Shown: piece by piece, positions 33,901 to 42,600 of the stretch
How positions within the stretch are numbered: the first letter of the stretch is position 1
How the letters are laid out: each line of letters starts with the position of its first letter
NCBI GenBank assembly: GCA_905221605.1
Contig: CAJNDS010002125.1
Location: forward strand, 394,809 to 458,808
Source of the DNA: Symbiodinium natans
Taxonomy: Eukaryota; Sar; Dinophyceae; Suessiales; Symbiodiniaceae
DNA: 64,000 bases
Reading direction: 5' to 3'
Notes under the pieces: model-generated
Told to the model about the DNA's origin: nothing
The model's database searches: none
What the model saw: the letters and a program-made list of their open reading frames with translations, nothing else
Translations under genes and position numbers: made by a program

Positions 33901-36029
33901 ACAGTATGGGTTCTATGCCTATATGGGGGCTATGTTCGTCGGAGGGTTTAAATCCGAACGTTCCTGCGCCGTATTTTTCAAAGGGGTCGATTCAGATCCG
34001 GGCGGGTATTCCGAGGTCCGGCGGGACGAATCTCTAGGCGCCAGAACTTTCAGAATGTGAGTTGAGGAAAGTGTGTTGTTCGCAACGTTAGGTGTCCCTT
34101 TCTTCGCAGTCATAAAACAGAGCCCTGCATTAGGGTTCGGCAGGTCTCTCAAACCTAAGAACCTTCAACCGTAAGCCTTTCAGCTTTAGCCGAAGGTGCC
34201 TCGCAGTCGCAGAAGTTGTCATTTACCGCGTCCGGTGGTAGCTGGCGGCCGCTGCCTTGGAGAGCTTAGGGCTGAGGAGCTTAGGGTTTAGGGTTTGGGG
34301 TTTAGGGTTTAGGGTTTAGGGTTTAGGGTTTAGGGTTTAGGGTCTCAGGGCTGAGGGTTTTTTTAGGTTGAGCTGTTGGGCTGAGGAGGCTCGGGCTGAG
34401 CATGGCATGTCTGCGCAAAGGAGGTAGGCCCAACGACGGTCCACGAAAGGCCGTTTTTAAGTTTGATGCACGTAAAGGGTGATGCAGGTGTAGCTACTAG
34501 CTATGTTGCTCATTTCTCGACTAAAAAAACTTGGAGGTGTCTGCATCTACTTTAGGGATCAGGCTTTGGTTGGAGGCTTAGCGGATGTTGGAGACCAGCT
34601 AATGACTCCCAAAAAAACACCCGAAAAGTGGTTCGACTTCGGTCATGACTACCAGTGGCGAATCCCCTGAAAGAATGTCGGGTCCCTTGTGGTCGTGGGT
34701 TCGTGTTGAACTTGAGGCTGTGGGGTGGGCGAACCGAAGCCTGCTGCACCATCCGAGGCCATGGCAGGCGAAAGCCCCGGCAGCATACTGGGCCTAAGAA
34801 ACAGCAGGTTTGGGCCTGGTTCTAGGGGTTGTACCTTGGGCCCTTAAGGCTGTACCCTTGGGTCTTAAAGCATACTTAAAGTAGTATCAGGGTCATCTTA
34901 GGAGCCTCTTTAAGGGGAACCTTTAGGGGTACAACCTTAGGGGTACCAGTCTGCATAGTAGTCTCTTAAGGGGAACCTTTAGGGGTAAAACCTTAGGGGT
35001 ACCAGTCTGAATCCGTTTGGCCGCAGGCTTGGATCCCAGACCCTACGCCCCAAGGTTGCTCGACGTTTTGGGGCTTAGGGTTTCCGAAAGCCTAAACCTA
35101 AACCTTAAACCCTAAACCCTAAACCCTAAACCCTAAACCCTCAACCCTAAACCCTAAACCCTAATTAATTCGGGAGCTCTTCACTGTGACGCGGGGCTCA
35201 CAAACTCACGTGGCGATTCCTGCACGCTGAGAGTCGGCTCCCCGAGCTCTGAGCTTACCCTAAACCCTAAACCCTAAACCCTAAACCCGAAACCCGAAAC
35301 CCTAAACCCTAAACCCTAAACCCTTTCCCAAAAAAAGCACCCTTAACCGTGGAATTCCCAAAAAAGGAACACCCACCCACCCCAGCCCCCCCAAACTGCT
35401 CCGAGGCGGCTTGGTCCGCCGGCGCGACGCCGCCTTGGGCGGTTTAGGCCCAGAGTCCATTTCTTAGGGTTTAGGGTTTTTTGTTGCCGCCCGCCTAGCT
35501 GATCTCAACGTCCACATTGCAGGGGTCTGTGTTGGGGTTTGGGGTTCGACCCCCTTAAGAGACCGCAGCCTTCACATGGAACCCTCTGGGGCTCAAGGCA
35601 ACCAAGCCTCTCTCTGCAACCGCTGAACCCTCAGACCCTGGAACCCTCAGTTTACCACCCTCAAACCCTTTTCTTGGTAGCTTGGCCTTTTTGCCCTCTC
35701 TCCTGAAACCATGCTACGCCCAAACCCCCAACAACGGAATTAGGGGTCCTTATTGTGAATCCTACTATTTGGGGTCTATATTAGGGGTCCCTTATTTTCC
35801 TCAACCTTAAACTAACTCTAAACCCTAAACCCTAAACCCGAGAAACCCTAAAAAACCCTAAAAACCCTAAAAACCCTAAAAACCCTAAAAACCCTAAAAA
35901 CCCTAAAAGCCCTAAAAGCCCTAAAAACCCTAAAAACCCTCTAAACCCTAAACCCTATCCACGCTGCGCCGGGCCACGGATGTCGGCCTCCGCCGAGGCC
36001 AGGAGCACTGCGGCCAGCGCGCGGGCCAT
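18971..36029 (-). CDS. Glucosidase II beta subunit, about 17 kb with at least 17 small exons
   Basis: This is the regulatory subunit of ER glucosidase II, which trims glucose from N-glycans in the calnexin cycle; the beta subunit recruits substrate through its MRH domain and retains the enzyme in the ER. Order of parts on the minus strand: possible signal-peptide exon (MARALAAVLLASAEAD, start 36,029); LDLa exons (34.2-32.3 kb); CPNTC exon (31.5 kb); acidic coiled coil (31.2-28.6 kb); duplicated exon pair (28.4-27.2 kb); SVDEDDAFEEALKDLQ exon (26,711-26,772); coiled-coil exon (25,151-25,210); MRH exons (24.9 to 19.5 kb); terminal exon ending LDEL and TGA (18,971-about 19,007). The LDLa and MRH motifs identify the family with little doubt. 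Not located: the exon after the signal peptide and the middle of the MRH domain. The signal exon assignment is the least certain part. Confidence 0.85.
19019..19290. repeat. Longest telomeric array in the window
   Basis: About 36 units of TTTAGGG with few variants, lying inside the last intron of the glucosidase II beta gene, 12 bp from the terminal exon. The minus strand (gene sense) reads CCCTAAA. Confidence 0.95.
19358..19462. repeat. Introner-like element, family F, in last glucosidase II beta intron
   Basis: Starts TACTTAGAAGTTC and ends CACCTCCATGAACCCTCAAGTA (given here as two parts: CACCTCCATGAACC and CTCAAGTA). The inverted ends match the family F consensus. Confidence 0.5.
19612..19708. 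repeat. TTTTAGGG variant telomeric array
   Basis: Nine successive 8-bp units AGGGTTTT flanked by standard 7-bp units. The uniform variant points to local tandem expansion of one altered unit after insertion. Confidence 0.9.
21765..22448 (-). other. Long open frame of unclear status inside a glucosidase II beta intron
   Basis: A 227-codon minus-strand frame (central part ERARLQDMIARMSASDVVLL, then RETFRVADGGFDDRFRRLL) in the intron between the 24.8 and 20.5 kb exons. Its middle has coding-like helix character, while the Ser/Thr-rich stretch 22,080-22,180 is a GA/TC repeat read in frame. It may be a nested gene, a relic, or an exon from another frame. No family was recognised. Confidence 0.25.
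22660..23180. repeat. Diverged direct duplication of about 150 bp
   Basis: 22,680-22,820 and 23,055-23,180 share CCCGACTTT, CACCAGCTAC or CGCCAGCTAC, GGTACGTTT and TGGTCTTCGTTG or GGTCTTCGTTG in the same order. A related fragment is near 33,770-33,815. Likely an old repeat family within introns. Confidence 0.4.
23255..23810. repeat. Tandem repeat of about 100 bp with CGTCGTC motifs
   Basis: Segments holding CATCGTCGTC, GACCCCCAGCTGCCA and GGCCCAGGAGC recur three times between 23,540 and 23,720. A separate 27-bp word containing CTTAGCTTAGAATCAGGGC recurs at about 23,260 and 23,408. Confidence 0.6.
23895..24340 (-). other. Coding-like segments of uncertain assignment
   Basis: Two overlapping minus-strand open stretches: 24,030-24,170 (KLAALMLPDDLHHLEQRLLE) and 23,900-24,030 (GESKVQEQVQMPAANDSDLS). 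The composition looks coding, but they do not match the MRH domain expected at this point of the glucosidase II beta gene. Confidence 0.3.
25555..25728. repeat. Short element with inverted ends ACTTATAAG
   Basis: Begins AACTTATAAGGGTCAGAGC and ends GCTCTACTTATAAGTCCCC; the ends ACTTATAAG are palindromic, with further inverse similarity (ATTGGTT and AACCAACT). The element sits in a glucosidase II beta intron and abuts a telomeric tract. Confidence 0.45.
27177..28447 (-). repeat. In-frame tandem duplication of an exon pair in glucosidase II beta
   Basis: Pair 1: exon 28,414-28,447 (EAEAKPVVSEY) and exon 28,248-28,273 (KWMDGAEK). Pair 2: exon 27,394-27,430 (EAAEVKPEVSEY) and exon 27,177-27,202 (KWMDGAEK). 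Each pair joins through a split Ser codon (TACA|GC, acceptor AAG|GCAAG) with a GC donor, and each second exon ends GAGAAG|GT. Pair 1 joins in frame to pair 2, and pair 2 joins in frame to SVDEDDAFEEALK at 26,772, so both can be included. The introns between differ in length, so the duplication is not very recent. Confidence 0.75.
27790..28065. repeat. CCATTCTT/CCATTATT tandem repeat
   Basis: About 25 imperfect copies of an 8-9 bp TTCCATTCT unit within the intron between the two duplicated exon pairs. Confidence 0.9.
29820..29920. repeat. Mixed telomeric-variant tract
   Basis: TTTAGGG, TTTAAGG and TTGAGGG variants directly against the exon 29,773-29,815. Another tract, in CCCTAAA orientation, lies at 30,172-30,240 next to the 30,265-30,306 exon. 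Confidence 0.85.
30538..30660. repeat. AT / ATGT microsatellite
   Basis: ATATAT runs followed by eight TATG units, within a glucosidase II beta intron. Confidence 0.95.
31267..31327. repeat. Introner-like element, family D
   Basis: Core GGGAATCCTACTATTTGGGG, shared with 35,738-35,800 and 56,465-56,543. Preceded by GGGGTACCTTATG, as at 56.47 kb. It lies in the glucosidase II beta intron 31,202-31,513. Confidence 0.65.
33121..33200. repeat. Introner-like element, family E
   Basis: Shares GGACTGT-AGTAT-AGGGGGGAACATCCCAAC with 56,058-56,124 (compared as the parts GGACTGT, AGTAT, GGGGGAACATCCCAAC). GGGATGAATATAATCCC is an internal palindrome. It lies in the glucosidase II beta intron 33,083-34,199. 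Confidence 0.6.
33276..33590. mobile_element. MITE-like element with long inverted ends
   Basis: The left end AAGCGGGTAGGTTAAG (33,278 on) is repeated in inverse orientation at the right end (CTTAACCTACCCGCTT, about 33,572-33,587), with partial pairing extending to about 30 bp. The interior (about 280 bp) has no coding signal but carries imperfect CGCACGCG and GTGCACG motifs. No clear target-site duplication. It is inside the same intron as the family E element. Confidence 0.65.
34283..34348. repeat. Telomeric tract
   Basis: About nine TTTAGGG units just upstream (in gene sense) of the LDLa exon at 34,200-34,258. Confidence 0.9.
34885..35015. repeat. Tandem pair of about 64-bp units
   Basis: TCTTTAAGGGGAACCTTTAGGGGTACAACC (read as TCTTTAAGGGGAACC and TTTAGGGGTACAACC) followed by TTAGGGGTACCAGTCTG recurs once with few changes at about 34,970-35,010. 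It resembles the element families with inner GGGGTACC. Confidence 0.7.
35095..35330. repeat. Telomeric tracts (CCCTAAA orientation) around a small GC-rich segment
   Basis: Tracts at 35,095-35,165 and 35,260-35,325. The segment between them (35,170-35,255) is GC-rich and may hold an exon, but no splice-supported frame was found. Confidence 0.85.
35738..35800. repeat. Introner-like element, family D
   Basis: GAATCCTACTATTTGGGGTC then TATATTAGGGGTCCCTTATT, matching 56,465-56,543 through both the core and the 3' part. Confidence 0.7.
35822..35960. repeat. CCCTAAAAA 9-bp variant array
   Basis: About ten units CCCTAAAAA (two with AAAAG) flanked by standard CCCTAAA units, next to the putative signal-peptide exon of glucosidase II beta. 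Confidence 0.9.
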
Positions 36030-36639
36030 GGGGGGAAGAAGTTGTTGCCCTAAACCCTAAACCCTAAACTTGGAGCTGCCGTGTTTTCTATCTTGGGGCG
36101 GCGCGTTGGGACCCCAAAATGGGCGGATGAAGCCTCGAAGGCCGTCGTGGGAAAGCTGGGCCTCTCGTCTACAAGAGTGTGCTTTCATTCTCCGGGCCCT
36201 AAACCCTAAACCCTAAACCCTAAACCTGCTACACCCATCTTCGAGCTGACCTATGCCGATCATGACCAAGGAGGATGCAGCTAACTTGAGACCCCCAGGA
36301 CTCCAAACGACTCCATAAAACCCGAGCAAAGGTATCCATTTGTTAAAGTGCCGCCTGCAATCTGCGGCAAAGCTTTGAGCCAGACCAAACAAAGAGTAGG
36401 AACTTCTCTTCGTTCGTAGGGAATGATGGGGGGGGGGGTTGATTGCAACGTCTGCAATTGCCAGCACACCTCATTCCCCATGGCGGAAGGGGGTTCTTCG
36501 ACATCGAGGGCCCCATGAGAACCAGACACCGAGGACTATGGTACACTCCCAAGCAGTTTAGGGTGGGTTTCAGGGTGGGCTTCGGATGGGTAGGTTTAGG
36601 GTTGCATCATGCCAACCGCACAACGCCCCGAGAAGACTG

Positions 36640-39600
36640 CCTTAACATCAGAGTCTCCTCCTCACGCAAGTGCCGCACGAGCTTCAGGAACTCGCCCTGC
36701 ATTCTGGGTTGGAGTCTACAGGGTTTTTTGCGGTTTGGGGTCTAGGGTTTGTGGCGCCGACAATTGCATTCGAGGAGCTTGAAGGCGAATCTGGATCTTA
36801 ACCCTCAGCCATTTTGAGGCTGCCGGCTTCGGGCTCAGAGGGTTGCTAAGGAGCCTGGACTTCGACTTCAAAAGCCAGCACCCGGTCGAAGTAAGTTGCG
36901 AGGGCTTCATTAGCCCGAGCTTGGGGCTGAAGACCACCCTAAAGGCTTCGGGCTTAGGGTTTAAAGCCCTGCGCCTAGGTAGGGTTTAGGGCTTCGGGGC
37001 CTAGGGTCCCAAAATTCGGCAGCGGGAGCCCGCGCCTCGTGGATGGCACCTGTGCTGGAAAGCGAAGGTTCTGACTGGCGAGGTGGTCTCTTCCGGCGGG
37101 TGCTTGACATGTGAGTCCGCGTTACCCGCAACAACTGTTCCTGCATGCAGCAGGGCATGAGCGGCGGGGCCCAAGTTAGTTCAATCATTCGTGGCCCGTT
37201 TGGCCCACCCAGCAGGCGGAGGTGTTTTGTGTTCCTAACGTCGGCCCGGCTTGTTTTCCTTGCTATACCTCACCCAGCAAAGCCGCCAGAACAGGCTCAA
37301 CAGCGGATTAGGGTTTAGGATTTGACTTGAGGGCAGTGTTTTTCTAGGGTTTAGGATTTCGACTTTAGGATTTAGGGTGTAGAGCTCAGGACAGCACTAC
37401 TGAGAGCCCACAGAACGGTTCGCGTACGACCACGAGAGCACAGCCCGAAACCTCAACACCTGTCCCCCGCCCCACCCAAAAAAAACAACACTAATAATAA
37501 GAAGAAAAGTAATAATATTAATAGTAATGAGAATGAGAATACGAATGATCGGAGGAAGAAGAAGAAGAAGAAGTTCAAACACCCCGAGCCCGGGGCCGCT
37601 CTTGTCCAAGTCCACCCGGCACCACAACTGCCGGCGCCGCTGCGTGGACAGAGGGTAACCGAGCCTCAGTCTCATCCAGCACCAGACCAACCGTTTTTTG
37701 AACCGGTTTAGGGTTTAGGGTTTGGGGTTTAGGGTTTAGGGTTTAGGGTTCAGGGTTTAGGGTTGAGGGTTAGGGTTTAGGGTTCTGGACGAAGGAAGTC
37801 GGGACTTAGAGGTACCTTCTGTTTAGGGGCCCTCTTGAGAGGACTTAAGGTCCCTGAGTAAAGCGCTTGACTCGGACTCCAGCGGTCCCTCTACAACCAC
37901 ACCAAGAATGGTAGGGATACTAGGCAACTAACTCCCTAACTATTCACACGGCAGAGAGATAAGGTAGCTAACTCCACATGGTAGGGATGTAAGGCAGCTA
38001 ACTCCCCTAAGTATTCACATGGTAGGGATATATAAGGTACCTAGCTCCCTAACTATTCGCATGGTGGGGAGATAAGGTAGCTAAAACTCCCTAAGTGAAT
38101 CACAGACCAGGCCCCCCTGGCCAGCTGAGTGCACGCGTCAGCTCGAACTCGCGGAGCTCATCCCGCCCCTTGCCAGTGCCGACGGCTCAAGTGGGGTTTA
38201 GGGTGGAGGGCTCAGGGTTTAGGGTTTAGGGTTTAGGGTTTAGGGTTTAGGGTTTAGGGTTTAGGGTTTAGGGTTTAGGGTTTAGGGTTTAAAGTACCAA
38301 AGGTTAAGGGCTTAGGGTTTCTAGGCTTGGGGTTTAGGGTTTAGAGTCTAGGGTGTAAGTGCAGGGTTTAGGAGTCTAGGGGTTAGGGTGCTTTGCATGG
38401 GCTCCGGAACACCCATGTAGCAATCTCATGGTCACAGCCTGGCTTCCTTTTGTTCCGATCTGCATCCCTTCTGTGTCCCTTCTGCGTCACGCTCAAATGG
38501 GAAAAAACTATCTTTCCTGGCCACTGCAACTCTCACGCCGGAGTGGCCGGACATCAAATGGCACCAATGACAGCAGAAATGCGGCAAGGAGTTCAACGAG
38601 CCTGCGGCATTTGCCCTGCGGCATTTGCGGCGTGGAATCCGAGACAAACAACCGCGCTGCGTTCTGAGACGGAGTCTGTCCCTTAGGATGTAGTCCGTGC
38701 TCGGAGCTCGTTTCTGAGAATTGGTGAGGCTTTGCTCGGTGAAACCTAGACACAGCTGCACACACCTGCACACCGTCCGCTTCAGATGAGCCTCTCGGGC
38801 TCGGACAAGCGGCGATCGATGTGGACTTTGTCGCCGAGCCCGAGCGCTTTCACCACGGCGGCGGAGTCTTCTTTGGGCACGCCCTTGATGTCAATCTTGC
38901 CACCCACGGGCACTGAGAGCTTCCCAGCATTCTTTGCAGAAGTGACGGCACTCTTGTCCACCTCCGCCTTAGGCGGGGGGACATCGGCGTGGGCCTCCTC
39001 CAGCGTCTCCTCTGCAGCCTTGGCGTCACCCTTGCCCATGGCACTCGACATCTGTTCCAGTTGCTTCTGCTTCGCCTCGGCGTCCTTGGCCGCGGCCTTC
39101 GAAGCCTTGTACTCCGTGAAGGCTCCGAGGTCGACGGTATCTTTCTGGCTGGACCAGTAGAGGTTCTTGTGGACGAAGAGGTAGCCAATGTCCGACGTGT
39201 TCTGGCAACTCTGAAGGGAATCGAGAGCGCCCACGTGGCTCATGCCGTCGACCACCAGCTTCGTCGTCTCGCCGAGCTTGATGTTAAACGGGCCCATGAT
39301 CGGCTCCTTGACGAAGGAATCCTTCAGATCCCCCGAATTGAGCAGGTTCATGCCCGCATAGCACTTGTCGATGGGTCCCGAGTAGATGTTGGCCAGCGTG
39401 CCAAGGTTGGGCTGCAAGATCTGCATGACCACGCCGTAGAATGCAATCTTTCCCTTGGTCATGCCCACAACGTCCGCGCTGCAGACCAAACCCGGCACGC
39501 AATTCGCGGCGAACTCGTTGTCAGCATGGGCAGAGTTCTGGAAGATGCTGAAGTAGGTGCAGCCTGCCGTGCCCATCTTGTTCATGTTCTTCTCTGCCAC

Positions 39601-42600
39601 CGGACGGCAACCATGATCCTTGAAGATTGTCTTGGCCAGCTCATCCGTGGGTCCGTAGAAGGTGTTCGTGTTGATGCCGGTCTGAATCTCCAAGGCGGAA
39701 CCCCGGTTCTCGTCACAGCAGCTCCCCATCAACTGGAGCGAACCCAAGTTTGGACTCATAGTTTTCACGTCCTCAACGTAGTCCTTGATGGACTTCTCCG
39801 CGAGCTCCTCCCCAGTCACCGTCACGGAGGCGCGGGCCCAGGCGGAAGCGCGGGCCACGAGCCCCAGGCACAAGACGGCGAACAGCGACATGATCGATGT
39901 CAAGCAGAGGAGAGGAGATGAAAACCGGGCAGGGCTGAGCCAAGCTTGCTTGAGCCAGACCTGTTCCTCCGCAGCGTGTAAGACTTAAAGACTTAAAGAG
40001 CTGACACATACTGCCAGACGGGCTTCAAACAGTGGCCTTTCTTCAGGGTCCAGCGTTGAGATTTCTCGGCTCGGTTGCCGGCTCGCGGCTTGCGATTTGG
40101 GGATGGCGTTTGTAGCAATCTCATGGTCACAGCCTGGCTTCCTTTTGCTCCCTTCTGCATCCCTTCTGTGTCCCTTCTGCGTCACGCTCAAATGGAAAAA
40201 ACTATCTTTCCTGGCCACTGCAACTCTCACGCCGGAGTGGCCGGACATCAAATGGCACCCAATGACAGCAGTAGTGCGGCAAGGAGTTCAACGAGCCTGC
40301 GGCATTTGCCCTGCGGCATTTGCGGCGTGGAATCCGAGACAAACAACCGCGCTGCGTTCTGAGACGGAGTCTGTCCCTTAGGATGTAGTCCGTGCTCGGA
40401 GCTCGTTTCTGAGAATTGGTGAGGCTTTGCTCGGTGAAACCTAGACACAGCTGCACACACCTGCACACCGTCCGCTTCAGATGAGCCTCTCGGGCTCGGA
40501 CAGGCGGCGATCGATGTGGACTTTGTCGCCGAGCCCGAGCGCTTTCACCACGGCGGCGGAGTCCTCTTTGGGCACGCCCTTGATGTCAATCTTGCCACCC
40601 ACGGGCACTGAGAGCTTCCCAGCATTCTTTGCAGAAGTGACGGCACTCCTGTCCACCTCCGCCTTAGGCGGGGGAACATCGGCGTGGGCCTCCTCCAGCG
40701 TCTTCTCTGCAGCCTTGGCGTCACCCTTGCCCATGGCACTCGACATCTGTTCCAGTTGCTTCTGCTTCGCCTCGGCGTCCTTGGCCGCGGCCTTCGAAGC
40801 CTTGTACTCCGTGAAGGCTCCGAGGTCGACGGTATCTTTCTGGCTGGACCAGTAGAGGTTCTTGTGGACGAAGAGGTAGCCAATGTCCGACGTGTTCTGG
40901 CAACTCTGAAGGGAATCGAGAGCGCCCACGTGGCTCATGCCGTCGACCACCAGCTTCGTCGTCTCGCCGAGCTTGATGTTAAACGGGCCCATGATCGGCT
41001 CCTTGACGAAGGAATCCTTCAGATCCCCCGAATTGAGCAGGTTCATGCCCGCATAGCACTTGTCGATGGGTCCCGAGTAGATGTTGGCCAGCGTGCCAAG
41101 GTTGGGCTGCAAGATCTGCATGACCACGCCGTAGAATGCAATCTTTCCCTTGGTCATGCCCACAACGTCCGCGCTGCAGACCAAACCCGGCACGCAATTC
41201 GCGGCGAACTCGTTGTCAGCATGGGCAGAGTTCTGGAAGATGCTGAAGTAGGTGCACCCTGCCGTGCCCATCTTGTTCATGTTCTTCTCTGCCACCGGAC
41301 GGCAACCATGATCCTTGAAGATTGTCTTGGCCAGCTCATCCGTGGGTCCGTAGAAGGTGTTCGTGTTGATGCCGGTCTGAATCTCCAAGGCGGAACCCCG
41401 GTTCTCGTCACAGCAGCTCCCCATCAACTGGAGCGAACCCAAGTTTGGACTCATAGTTTTCACGTCCTCAACGTAGTCCTTGATGGACTTCTCCGCGAGC
41501 TCCTCCCCAGTCACCGTCACGGAGGCGCGGGCCCAGGCGGAAGCGCGGGCCACGAGCCCCAGGCACAAGACGGCGAACAGCGACATGATCGATGTCAAGC
41601 AGAGGAGAGGAGATGAAAACCGGGCAGGGCTGAGCCAAGCTTGCTTGAGCCAGACCTGTTCCTCCGCAGCGTGTAAGACTTAAAGACTTAAAGAGCTGAC
41701 ACATACTGCCAGACGGGCTTCAAACAGTGGCCTTTCTTCAGGGTCCAGCGTTGAGATTTCTCGGCTCGGTTGCCGGCTCGCGGCTTGCGATTTGGGGATG
41801 GCGTTTGTAGCAATCTCATGGTCACAGCCTGGCTTCCTTTTGCTCCCTTCTGCATCCCTTCTGTGTCCCTTCTGCGTCACGCTCAAATGGAAAAAACTAT
41901 CTTTCCTGGCCACTGCAACTCTCACGCCGGAGTGGCCGGACATCAAATGGCACCCAATGACAGCAGTAGTGCGGCAAGGAGTTCAACGAGCCTGCGGCAT
42001 TTGCCCTGCGGCATTTGCGGCGTGGAATCCGAGACAAACAACCGCGCTGCGTTCTGAGACGGAGTCTGTCCCTTAGGATGTAGTCCGTGCTCGGAGCTCG
42101 TTTCTGAGAATTGGTGAGGCTTTGCTCGGTGAAACCTAGACACAGCTGCACACACCTGCACACCGTCCGCTTCAGATGAGCCTCTCGGGCTCGGACAGGC
42201 GGCGATCGATGTGGACTTTGTCGCCGAGCCCGAGCGCTTTCACCACGGCGGCGGAGTCCTCTTTGGGCACGCCCTTGATGTCAATCTTGCCACCCACGGG
42301 CACTGAGAGCTTCCCAGCATTCTTTGCAGAAGTGACGGCACTCCTGTCCACCTCCGCCTTAGGCGGGGGAACATCGGCGTGGGCCTCCTCCAGCGTCTTC
42401 TCTGCAGCCTTGGCGTCACCCTTGCCCATGGCACTCGACATCTGTTCCAGTTGCTTCTGCTTCGCCTCGGCGTCCTTGGCCGCGGCCTTCGAAGCCTTGT
42501 ACTCCGTGAAGGCTCCGAGGTCGACGGTATCTTTCTGGCTGGACCAGTAGAGGTTCTTGTGGACGAAGAGGTAGCCAATGTCCGACGTGTTCTGGCAACT

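Larger units (their letters stand above)
31514..34258 (-). other. Glucosidase II beta: LDLa-module exons
   Basis: Exon 34,200-34,258 (LQGSGRQLPPDAVNDNFCDC) ends GAG|GC. Exon about 33,050-33,082 starts DGSDEPGT. Exon 32,280-about 32,456 encodes PLYIYASRVNDGVCDCCDGS and ends in DEWQ at CAG|GC. Exon 31,514-31,555 gives AERRQTACPNTCVE and ends GAG|GA. VND-FCDC-DGSDEPGT, PLYI--RVNDGVCDCCDGSDE and the C-NTC motif are the two Ca-binding LDL-receptor class A repeats and the following Cys pair of glucosidase II beta. The join before the 32.3-kb exon is not fixed. Confidence 0.88.

Noticed and set aside
38989-39921. 310-codon plus-strand open frames opposite each 373-aa gene
   Set aside because: They are exact antisense shadows kept open by the codon bias of the sense gene. 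The sense frame has a signal peptide and conserved Cys.
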